Shown piece by piece: positions 9,568 to 16,799 of a DNA stretch of 41,693 nt. Made by a program: the position numbers and the translations under genes. The stretch spans positions 1 to 41,693 of the forward strand of contig VBOR01000095.1 in assembly GCA_005893165.1 (NCBI GenBank), read 5' to 3'. The first letter of the stretch is position 1, and each line of letters begins with the position of its first letter. The stretch is from Candidatus Eiseniibacteriota bacterium (GTDB lineage Bacteria; Eisenbacteria; RBG-16-71-46; SZUA-252). The notes under the pieces were generated by a model. It was not told the origin of the DNA. It ran no database searches and worked only from the letters and a program-made list of their open reading frames with translations.

Positions 9568-9920
9568 CGCCGAAGGGGGATCGTGAACAGCACGCCGAGC
9601 ACACCGCCGCTCAGGCAGATGAGAAAGGATTGCCAGAAGGGGAATCCCGTCCACCAACCCACGATCACGAGTCCCGGCAGGACGAAGATGATCGCCGAGA
9701 GCGTGCCGGCCGCGGAAGCGACGGTCTGGACGATGTTGTTCTCGAGGATCGACGAGTCCTTGACGGCGCTCAGGATGGCCATCGAGATCACCGCCGCGGG
9801 GATCGAGGAGGCGAAGGTGAGGCCGACCTTGAGGCCGAGGTAGACGTTCGCCGCCGTGAAGATCGTGGTGACGAGCGCGCCGAGAATGAGGCCGCGTATC
9901 GTGAGCTCTCTGGCGTTCAA
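9531..9920 (-). CDS. OPT family oligopeptide transporter, N-terminal part (frameshifted gene)
   Basis: A 129-residue open frame whose first ~115 residues are the N-terminus of an OPT transporter. It starts MNARELTIRGLILGALVTTI, followed by NVYLGLKVGLTFASSIPAAV and ILENNIVQTVASAAGTLSAI, all strongly conserved in the family. After FTIPLRRA it turns into an Arg-rich tail and stops at 9531, because the reading frame of the rest of the gene is displaced. If the break is real, the product is truncated after about three helices and non-functional. If it is an assembly fault, the true gene is about 8134-9920 plus some missing bases. Start ATG 9920 is well placed; the upstream 90 nt is shared with the divergent gene at 10010. 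Confidence 0.85.
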   Translation of the reverse strand: MNARELTIRGLILGALVTTIFTAANVYLGLKVGLTFASSIPAAVISMAILSAVKDSSILENNIVQTVASAAGTLSAIIFVLPGLVIVGWWTGFPFWQSFLICLSGGVLGVLFTIPLRRAPRRRASRPRK

Positions 9921-10009
9921 GGGCGGTGATGATACTCGCGGCGTGTGGCAGAAAACATGGAAACGTTGTCATTGTGCCAGGGAGGCGAGCGGAGCATCCT
10001 CACGGTACG

Positions 10010-10657
10010 ATGTTCATCGGCCATTACGGTGTGAGCTTCGCCTCGAAGAGCGCCGATCGATCCATCCCGCTTTGGGTGCTCTTCATCGCGGTTCAATTGC
10101 TGGATGTGGCCTGGGCTCCCTTCGTGCTTCTGGGCATCGAGAAGGTACGGATCGTACCCGGGATCACTGCGTCCAGCCCTCTCGATCTCTATTACATGCC
10201 CTACACGCACAGTCTGATCGCGGCCCTGCTCTGGTCCGCGGTCGCGTTCGGCGCGTACCGGCTGCTGGCGCCACGCGGCGGAAGCAAGGCGGCGCTGATC
10301 GTCGGTGCCGCCGTCCTTTCCCACTGGGTTCTCGATCTCCTGGTCCACAGACCCGATCTTCCTCTGTATGACAACACCGCGAAGGTGGGTTTCGGCCTCT
10401 GGAACTACCCCGTGCCGGCTCTCGTCCTCGAGATCGCGATGCTGTTCGGCGGCCTCTGGATCTATCTGCGGACTGGTCCGGGTCGGCGCACGTCGATGAT
10501 CGTGTATGGCGTCATCATGGTTTGCATCCAGGCGTACATCAACTTCGGCCCGCCGCCGGCGTCGGACAAATCGGTCGCAATGACCGCGCTGGTGGCGTAC
10601 TTCCTCTTTGCGCTGGTCATTGGGATGCTCGAGCGCCCTCGGAGCCGCCCCGGGTGA
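10010..10657 (+). CDS. YdjM-like membrane-bound putative metal-dependent hydrolase
   Basis: A 215-residue integral membrane protein with about five or six helices. The start MFIGHYGVSFASK and the later THSLIAALLWS and SHWVLDLLVHRPD keep the spaced His residues seen in YdjM (LexA-regulated inner-membrane, DUF457-type) proteins, which suggest a metal site at the membrane face. The family's reaction is not established. The ATG at 10010 is chosen because the family begins at the GHY motif; in-frame upstream sequence is not protein-like. Divergent from the OPT gene. It converges on the rhomboid gene, with a short GC hairpin (10658-10672) between them. Confidence 0.75.
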   Translation: MFIGHYGVSFASKSADRSIPLWVLFIAVQLLDVAWAPFVLLGIEKVRIVPGITASSPLDLYYMPYTHSLIAALLWSAVAFGAYRLLAPRGGSKAALIVGAAVLSHWVLDLLVHRPDLPLYDNTAKVGFGLWNYPVPALVLEIAMLFGGLWIYLRTGPGRRTSMIVYGVIMVCIQAYINFGPPPASDKSVAMTALVAYFLFALVIGMLERPRSRPG

Positions 10658-10679
10658 CCTCGGGCTCCGAGGCGATCGC

Positions 10680-11330
10680 CTATTCGTCTCTCAGCGAATC
10701 CACCGAGGCGAGGTTGCGGATGCGCTGGTGCGGGGGCAGCAACAGCCCCACGACCAGACCGCACCCGAAGCCTCCGACATGGGCGTGGACATCGGCGTTC
10801 ACGAGCACAGGCAGGAGAATCAAGATGAACAAGGGAACGTACACGCGCCAGACCTTCCACTGCTGGGCGTAGTTGAAGATGCGACGCCGGCGGATGACGA
10901 AGGAGACCGTGCACCCGAACAGGCCCAAGATTGCCCCGGACGCCCCAATGCTGAGCGGCGGCGCTCCGTGGCCGGCGTACGACACCCAGGCAGCGCCCAA
11001 TCCCGTGACCAGATAGGCCGCAAGCGTCCAGCCCCCGCCTGCCAGAAACTCCACCGCGCCCGAGGCGACGAGGAGCGCGATCATGTTGCTGGCGAGGTGA
11101 CCGGGTCCCGCATGCAGGAAGATCGTGGGTAGGAACCAGCCGTAGGCATGGTCTGCGCGAACGGCGCCCCACCACACGTCGGCCCCATGGCGGAGGTTCA
11201 CGCCGTAGTCTCTACCCCACGTGAGGAGGAGGGCGGCGGCGACGGTCAGGTTGATGGCGAGGAGCAGCTCGGTCGCGGAGAGGCCGCGCTTGGGGAACAG
11301 AACCTCCCCGAGCTCTGTCTTAGCCCCCAG
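10680..11330 (-). CDS. Rhomboid family intramembrane serine protease, probable CTG start
   Basis: A 216-residue protein with about six membrane helices. The catalytic dyad is visible: Ser131 in GASGAILGLFG and His184 in HAHVGGFGCG. HLASNM with its conserved Asn is present upstream, where rhomboids have the HxxxN oxyanion element. Rhomboids cut single-span substrates within the membrane. Starting at the first GTG (11201) would lose the first helix (ELLLAINLTVAAALLLTW). The frame is open up to the stop of the preceding gene at 11334, and CTG at 11330 lies 6 nt after GGAGG, which is inside the end of the preceding gene. Translation coupling to that gene is likely. It is the last gene of the long leftward cluster that begins at 19546. 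Confidence 0.85.
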   Translation of the reverse strand: MGAKTELGEVLFPKRGLSATELLLAINLTVAAALLLTWGRDYGVNLRHGADVWWGAVRADHAYGWFLPTIFLHAGPGHLASNMIALLVASGAVEFLAGGGWTLAAYLVTGLGAAWVSYAGHGAPPLSIGASGAILGLFGCTVSFVIRRRRIFNYAQQWKVWRVYVPLFILILLPVLVNADVHAHVGGFGCGLVVGLLLPPHQRIRNLASVDSLRDE

Positions 11331-11333
11331 GCT

Positions 11334-11843
11334 TCACCTCCGCGCCCGTCCCGGGCTCCATCTCGCCGGTCCCGATCGGCACGCGGACGATGAGGTAATC
11401 ACCAGATTTGTCTCATCGGTGATTTGCCCCGCGCCGAGCTCAATCTGGAGATCCAGCTTCAGCTCCCAGCGTCCTGTCTGCTGCGGACGAATCGTCAGGA
11501 CCCAGCTACGGTCCGACATGGGACGCGCCGAGTAAGGCGAGATCTGCACGCGGCGGAGCGCGTCACCCGAGACCCACGCCACCCCGGGCGGGAATTCCAC
11601 TCGGACGGTCCCGACCGCCAGCGAGTCGTACTGGGGGGAACCCCAGACTCGAACGAGGATCGAAGTCTCCGTCAGGTAACGCAGCGCCCCCATGAAGTAG
11701 GCGGAAACCCCGGAGTCCGGTCTCACGCCGGGCCGAGGCGGAGGAAGGGCCAGCGCCCCCGTCGGACAAAGTGGGAGGATGGCGCCCGCGAGGAGCGCCA
11801 GGAGAATTCCGGCTCGGCGCGTCGCCCGGCACGTCAGGCTCAC
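11334..11843 (-). CDS. Small secreted protein of unknown function
   Basis: A 169-residue protein with a signal peptide (RAGILLALLAGAILPLC, cleavage likely near ALALP, residue 33). The mature part looks like a single beta-sandwich: alternating hydrophobic residues in ETSILVRVWGSPQYDSL, GTVRVEFPPGVAWVSGD and GRWELKLDLQIELGAG. I recognise no family; an Ig-like or bacterial adhesion-type fold is plausible. It starts at a GTG (11843) only 8 nt after the glycosyltransferase stop. Its last codons contain the ribosome-binding site of the rhomboid gene, so the three are likely one transcript. The final ~20 residues are Arg/Ser-rich and may be disordered. Confidence 0.65.
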   Translation of the reverse strand: MSLTCRATRRAGILLALLAGAILPLCPTGALALPPPRPGVRPDSGVSAYFMGALRYLTETSILVRVWGSPQYDSLAVGTVRVEFPPGVAWVSGDALRRVQISPYSARPMSDRSWVLTIRPQQTGRWELKLDLQIELGAGQITDETNLVITSSSACRSGPARWSPGRARR

Positions 11844-11851
11844 ATCGTTGC

Positions 11852-13552
11852 CTACCCCGGTCCGCGCGAATCACTCCGGTTCTCGCGATGCGTCGCCCCG
11901 ACCGCATCCGCCCAGAGAAGCATCGTCCGTCCCTCCGACCGGGATCCCAGGTAGGTGTGGCGGCCCTGTGCAAGCTCCCGCGGGCCGTGGTAGGGAGTTC
12001 CATCAAGGAGTCCCGTGGCGCCGCCGCGCTCGCAGATCACGGCGTAGCGCTGCGGGACGCCGATCTCGAATGCCGCCGCGGTCGATCCGTCCTGGGGACC
12101 GAGCGTCTGCCCGAGGACCCGCAGCGCTCCGAGCGGGACGTAGTTCGCGTTCAGGAATGCGCGGCCGCGCTGGGGAAGCTCCGGCGTGTCCGCGACGGCC
12201 ACGGGCGTTCGCGTCGCGATCAGCCTCTCGGGGATGTCGTCGCGAATCAACCCGTCCGCGATGCGTGCCTGGGTGATCGTCTCCAGGGCAAAGTAGAAAG
12301 GACGCTCGCGAAAGATCGTCTCACCTTTCAGGTCCATCACCATGTCGCCCGGTCGCGTGAGACGGAGAACCTCGCTCAACAGGGAAACTTCATGCTCCGT
12401 GTCGTTCCTTTGCCAGACCGACTCGACACGCTGGGTCCAGGCGATCTCCAGGGCGAGCGCCGCGGCCGGCGCGAGCGACGCCGCTCGCACGAGGCCGGGA
12501 ACACCGGGACGCCAGGTCCTCGCCCCGCCCGCCAGGTCGAGGAGAAAGGGAGCGACGGAAACGGCCGCCATGGGTAGAAACGGAAGGGCGTCCTGGCGCG
12601 TGATCAGCGGCCAGATTCCATGGAGCGCGGCGTAGTAGACGCCCGCAGTCAGGAAGAGAAGCGCTCGCTTGCCGCCCAGGAAGGGATCGTCGGCGCGCTC
12701 GAAGATGCGTCGTCCCACAATCCAGAGAAAAGGAAGCGCCGCGAGCGGGATGAGCGCCCGGTACGCGCCTTCGCGCCAGAGCCCCAGTTTCGGAACCAGA
12801 TTATGGGAGAGGGTGCCGTAGAGCATGGGCTTCAACGCGCCATGCGAGGCGAAGAAGGCGACGAGGAGCGCCGGCACGAGGAGGACGCCTGCGAGCGTCC
12901 AGGCGCCCCACGCCCCAAGCGACGAGAGACGCAGCCTGACGCCCCGCGCCCGGAGCAGGAACAGAGCGGCGGCTCCCGCGGCCCCCAGAGACGCGATCAA
13001 CAACGAGGTTTTCATCGAGGTCCCCAGAGCGGCGCCGAGCGCCAAGCCGAAGAGGAACCCCCGGGCTCGCGTCAGAGGCCCTGTGAGGAGGATGGCCATG
13101 GCAGCCATCCAGAGCACGGCCCAGAGGAGATCGGTCCGGTACTCCACCGAGGCGAGCATGAAATCCGGAACGAGCGCGCAGAGGGCGACCGCCAGGAAGG
13201 CAGCCTGGGTGGAGAAGAGCTTCCTTGCGATGACCCAGGCCAGACCGAGCACCAGGGCCGCGAGCGGCAGCATCAGAAGGCGTGCCAGGAAGACGATGTC
13301 GGGGCGCTCGCCGATGGCCCGGAGGGCGGGAGCCATGAGCATGCTGAAGAGGGGGGAATGATTGTCGAAGACGTCGCGGTAGGGAAGGAGTCCCCGCACC
13401 CACGCCCAGCCGACGTGGAGATGCTGGGGCTCGTCTGTGTTCACGCGGTGGTGGACGACGTAGACGGCGTGAAGCGCTGCCGCCGCGGTCAGCGAGACCG
13501 CGATCAGCACCCCTCGGGGACGCTTAGGCTCCGTCGCTGGACGGGACCGCAT
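11852..13552 (-). CDS. GT39/GT83-like integral membrane glycosyltransferase
   Basis: A 566-residue protein with about ten to twelve membrane segments. After the first helix it carries NTDEPQHLHVGWAWVRGLLP and DNHSPLFSMLMAP; the Asp-Glu pair in the first outer loop is the hallmark of polyprenyl-phosphate-sugar-dependent GT-C enzymes. The last ~180 residues form a soluble, presumably periplasmic domain. Start ATG 13552 lies 29 nt inside the 3' end of the PIG-L gene, so the genes are translationally tied. Its position in a cluster with a PIG-L sugar deacetylase suggests the two act on one glycan; whether the acceptor is the Gly-Ser peptide of the cluster, a lipid or a wall polymer cannot be told from sequence. 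Confidence 0.8.
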   Translation of the reverse strand: MRSRPATEPKRPRGVLIAVSLTAAAALHAVYVVHHRVNTDEPQHLHVGWAWVRGLLPYRDVFDNHSPLFSMLMAPALRAIGERPDIVFLARLLMLPLAALVLGLAWVIARKLFSTQAAFLAVALCALVPDFMLASVEYRTDLLWAVLWMAAMAILLTGPLTRARGFLFGLALGAALGTSMKTSLLIASLGAAGAAALFLLRARGVRLRLSSLGAWGAWTLAGVLLVPALLVAFFASHGALKPMLYGTLSHNLVPKLGLWREGAYRALIPLAALPFLWIVGRRIFERADDPFLGGKRALLFLTAGVYYAALHGIWPLITRQDALPFLPMAAVSVAPFLLDLAGGARTWRPGVPGLVRAASLAPAAALALEIAWTQRVESVWQRNDTEHEVSLLSEVLRLTRPGDMVMDLKGETIFRERPFYFALETITQARIADGLIRDDIPERLIATRTPVAVADTPELPQRGRAFLNANYVPLGALRVLGQTLGPQDGSTAAAFEIGVPQRYAVICERGGATGLLDGTPYHGPRELAQGRHTYLGSRSEGRTMLLWADAVGATHRENRSDSRGPG

Positions 13553-14663
13553 GGAGTCGGCGCGGGATCTGGCTCCCCAAGGTCGCGCTCGGTAGTGCCG
13601 AGACCGGCACCGTCCTCCACCCAACGGGATCGAAAAACCCAAGCCGCCGCAGCGAAGGACAATCGACTTTGACGTACATCGCCGCCGGCCGAAGAGAGGA
13701 TGGCAAGGGGAGAACGAGCTGGATCCGGGTCCGGAGCACCTGACCGAAGCCCTCGGCCAAGGGCTCCTGCGTGGACCCGGTCAGGATGGGCACCGGCCCC
13801 GTGGCTCCCGGCACGTCCACCCGCCACCGCTCCATGGCCCCGTGTTCGGTCTGGATCGCGATCGCGATGTTCCTCCGGCCGAGGCTTGGCCACCCCGTCT
13901 TCCCCAGCGTCAGCACCAATCTCCCCCGCCTGATCCGGCACATCCGGATCGCGTGTCCTTGGTCCCGGATCCCGGATCCGACGAGCGGGAGAAAGGGCTC
14001 CTGGGCGGCCGCGAAACGGAGGAGCGACCGGCCACGCAGCGGGAGTTGGGTGCGGTGGGTCAGGATCGCCCGCCGTTTTCGCTCGAGCTCGGACTCGGTC
14101 AGACGAAGCGCGATCGGCATCGAGTGCCTCGCGGGTCGTCGCGCGTCATGGACCAAATAGTGAAGACGGACCGGCTCGAGGCCGTCCAGGGACGCTCTTG
14201 CCAAGGCCGAGGTTGTCAGGACTCCGAGCGCCCCATGGTCGGGGTGCCGATCGGCTGGATGAGGCTCGATCAGAATGGACGGCTCGAACCCAGTCAGCTC
14301 CTGGACGAGATCGTTGATCAGGGGCTCCGGCTCGGTCATCAGGAGATCGAACAGACCCTGGTCGGGATAGCCGAGAAATCGCGCGCATTCCTTGTCGAGG
14401 CCGAGACAGGAGAGCGCGGTCACGGCCTCCGCCCGCCGCCTGCTTCCCCAGCGCAAGCGGTCCGCGGGCGAGAGTCGCCACCGGCGTTCCACGGCGCGCT
14501 GTGCCCATGGATTGTTTTCGCCGTCGGTGAGGAAAAGCACCCTCGTCCGGCCTCCGACCGAGCGAGCGCGCTGGAGTACGCCGGCGGTCGCGAGCGATTC
14601 ATCGTCCGGGTGCGGTGCCAGGACCATGACCCGGTCTGTGGGGCGAATCTCGAAGGAATCCAT
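13524..14663 (-). CDS. PIG-L family N-acetyl sugar deacetylase
   Basis: A 379-residue protein. The zinc-binding signature PHPDDESL (residues 17-24) and the second motif HPADRHPDHGA are intact, with a typical alpha/beta core to about residue 230. PIG-L/LmbE enzymes remove acetyl from GlcNAc or similar groups on small molecules, lipids or glycans. The remaining ~140 residues form an extra C-terminal beta-rich domain beyond the usual LmbE length; its role is unknown. The ATG at 14663 (MDSFEIRPTDRV) fits the family start. It overlaps the downstream glycosyltransferase by 29 nt and follows the FemAB-like gene after 67 nt. Confidence 0.9.
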   Translation of the reverse strand: MDSFEIRPTDRVMVLAPHPDDESLATAGVLQRARSVGGRTRVLFLTDGENNPWAQRAVERRWRLSPADRLRWGSRRRAEAVTALSCLGLDKECARFLGYPDQGLFDLLMTEPEPLINDLVQELTGFEPSILIEPHPADRHPDHGALGVLTTSALARASLDGLEPVRLHYLVHDARRPARHSMPIALRLTESELERKRRAILTHRTQLPLRGRSLLRFAAAQEPFLPLVGSGIRDQGHAIRMCRIRRGRLVLTLGKTGWPSLGRRNIAIAIQTEHGAMERWRVDVPGATGPVPILTGSTQEPLAEGFGQVLRTRIQLVLPLPSSLRPAAMYVKVDCPSLRRLGFFDPVGWRTVPVSALPSATLGSQIPRRLHAVPSSDGA

Positions 14664-14730
14664 CGTATGAGTCTGCGGATGGGACCTTAACGAACAGCCA
14701 ACAATACGGCAAGGCAACAATGGGGCAACT

Positions 14731-15765
14731 TCACCCGCACGTGCCGTAGCGGTCGTAGGCCACCCGGTCGTAGACGAGATCGAGCGTCGGCACGAGCCGG
14801 ACCTCGACGCCGCCGAATTTGCGCTTGAAGACGCTGATGTTCTGCCAAGCGTGATCGGGCTCGCCGGGAGGAGCGACCCCCCACAGGTCGTACCACTCGC
14901 AGCCCATCGCCTTCGCCCGCATCATGATCTCGAAATGGAGAAGGTACGGCGCCATGAGCTCGCGACTCGCGGCCAGCGAACCGCCAAAGAAGTAAGTGGC
15001 GCGCGAGCCGAGATACACAACGACAGCCGCGGCGATGCGCCTCCCCCGGTGCTCCGCGAAGAATACCGTGCCTTGCCCGAGGGCTGCGAGCTTGCGGGTG
15101 AGTCCTTCGAAGTATGCCCGGGGCTTGGGCTCGAGACCCTGTCTCCGGGCCGTTGCCTGGTAGATGCGCAGGAAGCTCGCAAGGCCGCGTCGAGAGTTGT
15201 CCTCGATGACGACAACGCCGTGCCGCCGCGCGACGCCAATGTTATACCTCCCTTTGGGTTTCATCTGTGCGAGGATCGCCGGCTCCGGCGGGCGCAGGTC
15301 GATGCACAGGGTATCCCGCGGCTCCATGAAGCAGTCCTTGAAGGCTGGAACTGCTCGAAACCCCTGCACGAAGTCCGGCAGGCTCTGCCAGCGGGGCTCG
15401 ATCCTGAGATGGCTGACGGTCCGAGGATCGGTCCGCCGCCGATCCTCGATCGCCTCGAGGACGGTTGCGAACACCTCACTGGCGGCCCGCTCCCCGGCCG
15501 GCAGCACCGGCCCTTCGGGGATGTAGTAGAAGCAGTGCCCAGGCGCATATTCATAGGTCAACACCACGGCTCCCCCGAGGATCGCTCCCCGGTTTCTCAG
15601 CACGACGCCGAAGTTCCCGTAGCCGGCCTCGACACGAAAGTCGGCCCACCATGAGGACTGCATGAAGCCGGTCTCGGAGAGCGATACCAGGAATGCGTCC
15701 CAGGCCGACCAACCGTTGGTCGCGGAGGGTGGGGCCGGCTGAGGCAACGTGGCGTTCGTCATCAC
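14731..15765 (-). CDS. FemAB/FemX-like aminoacyl or acyl transferase (GNAT fold)
   Basis: A 344-residue protein with the duplicated GNAT fold of the FemAB family. Recognisable elements are MKPKGRYNIGVARRHGV, a long middle helix-turn region, then YFFGGSLAASRELMAPYLLH and AKAMGCEWYDLWGVAPP, and a final segment FKRKFGG. Family members use aminoacyl-tRNA to add amino acids to a free amine, classically the lysine of lipid II; relatives act on other peptides. The acceptor here is unknown. It begins GTG-ATG, overlapping the stop of the preceding gene by 4 nt (15762-15765), so it is translated together with the ParB-like-motif gene. Lying in the peptide cluster, it is a candidate modifier of lysines in the precursor, as an inference only. 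Confidence 0.85.
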   Translation of the reverse strand: MMTNATLPQPAPPSATNGWSAWDAFLVSLSETGFMQSSWWADFRVEAGYGNFGVVLRNRGAILGGAVVLTYEYAPGHCFYYIPEGPVLPAGERAASEVFATVLEAIEDRRRTDPRTVSHLRIEPRWQSLPDFVQGFRAVPAFKDCFMEPRDTLCIDLRPPEPAILAQMKPKGRYNIGVARRHGVVVIEDNSRRGLASFLRIYQATARRQGLEPKPRAYFEGLTRKLAALGQGTVFFAEHRGRRIAAAVVVYLGSRATYFFGGSLAASRELMAPYLLHFEIMMRAKAMGCEWYDLWGVAPPGEPDHAWQNISVFKRKFGGVEVRLVPTLDLVYDRVAYDRYGTCG

Positions 15766-16799
15766 AGCACCGGGATCTCCCCCTCTTCGGCGTCGAAGCT
15801 CACCGTGACCTGATGGAGGCGTTGCTGCACCGTCATGACCTTGTGCAGGTCCGGGTCGAAGTAGTCCCGGAGCATGGGGGGCCGCGGGGAGCTCAGGTAC
15901 AGGTCGGGGTCGCGCTGCAGAGCCGACGATCCGACCACTTCGAGCTCTTCACGCGAGCTTGCGTGTTGGATGATGCACGGCACGCGGGTAATCCCTCGCT
16001 TGCGGAGAAGGTAGGCGCGATGGCTGCCGTTGCGGAGGATCAAACGGCGCTCCGCATACACGGCGTTGAGAAAGTTGGAACCGAAGCCCACCGCGATCCC
16101 CACAACGCCGACGAGGACGCCGGGATGCGGGGTGTGGGGGATGTCGTGGGCCTCCAGGGGCATGATGCCCAGGAAGCGCAGGTCGTTCGACGGTGAGACG
16201 AACACGAACTTATCCCGCAGTGTGCGCGACCATCGAACCGGTGGGAGGGCGTGATCGTAGGGGAGGCAGAACCGGAAGATCTGTTCCCGGCTCAGCTCGG
16301 GAGGCAGCTCGCGTTCCAGCCGCGCGACGTGACCCAGGTCGATGTGCTTCTGGTAGACGACGACCCGCTCCAGGTCCACCAGCGCCACTTCGGTCGGCAC
16401 GCTGTTGAACCCATGACGGATCATCGGATCGCGGAGCAGATCACTCAGGAGCGGCGTGTACTCAGGTCCCATCCGGACGATCGGCGCATCATCGGCCAGT
16501 CCCGCCTCGTCCCGCTCACGGGTGTGGAGGACACGGTTGGCCGCGTTCCATTCGTCGATCAGATCCGCTTCCGCCGGTGGATCGACCGCATGCCTCCGCA
16601 CATGACGGAGGAACTGCTTGAGCGTGGGTCGCCCGATGAGATACAGGCCCTTCTCCCGGAGCTCTGGCGCACCGTTACCGTTCGGCTCGACGGCCGCCTC
16701 CGACGGGGGCGGCGCCTGCTCTGCTTCCCGCGCCGGCGTGGACGTTGGGTTGAGCGGTTCCGTTGAGTGGACCGTCCCGGACCCGCCGGTCACCATCAT
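15762..16799 (-). CDS. Cluster protein of unknown function with a ParB-like motif
   Basis: A 345-residue soluble protein with no signal peptide and a disordered Pro/Glu-rich first ~45 residues. The middle has VALVDLERVVVYQKHIDL and later LRNGSHRAYLLRKRGITRVP. The combination of a VDL strand with a downstream N-G-x-H-R helix and G-x-x-x-VPC strand resembles the ParB/sulfiredoxin-type nucleotide-binding core, whose members include CTPases and small-molecule kinases. The resemblance is local and I cannot assign a function. It overlaps the RRE-M50-HlyD gene upstream (ATGA at 16796-16799) and the FemAB gene downstream by 4 nt each, so all three are translated as a unit. A role in peptide maturation is inferred from position only. 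Confidence 0.7.
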   Translation of the reverse strand: MMVTGGSGTVHSTEPLNPTSTPAREAEQAPPPSEAAVEPNGNGAPELREKGLYLIGRPTLKQFLRHVRRHAVDPPAEADLIDEWNAANRVLHTRERDEAGLADDAPIVRMGPEYTPLLSDLLRDPMIRHGFNSVPTEVALVDLERVVVYQKHIDLGHVARLERELPPELSREQIFRFCLPYDHALPPVRWSRTLRDKFVFVSPSNDLRFLGIMPLEAHDIPHTPHPGVLVGVVGIAVGFGSNFLNAVYAERRLILRNGSHRAYLLRKRGITRVPCIIQHASSREELEVVGSSALQRDPDLYLSSPRPPMLRDYFDPDLHKVMTVQQRLHQVTVSFDAEEGEIPVL

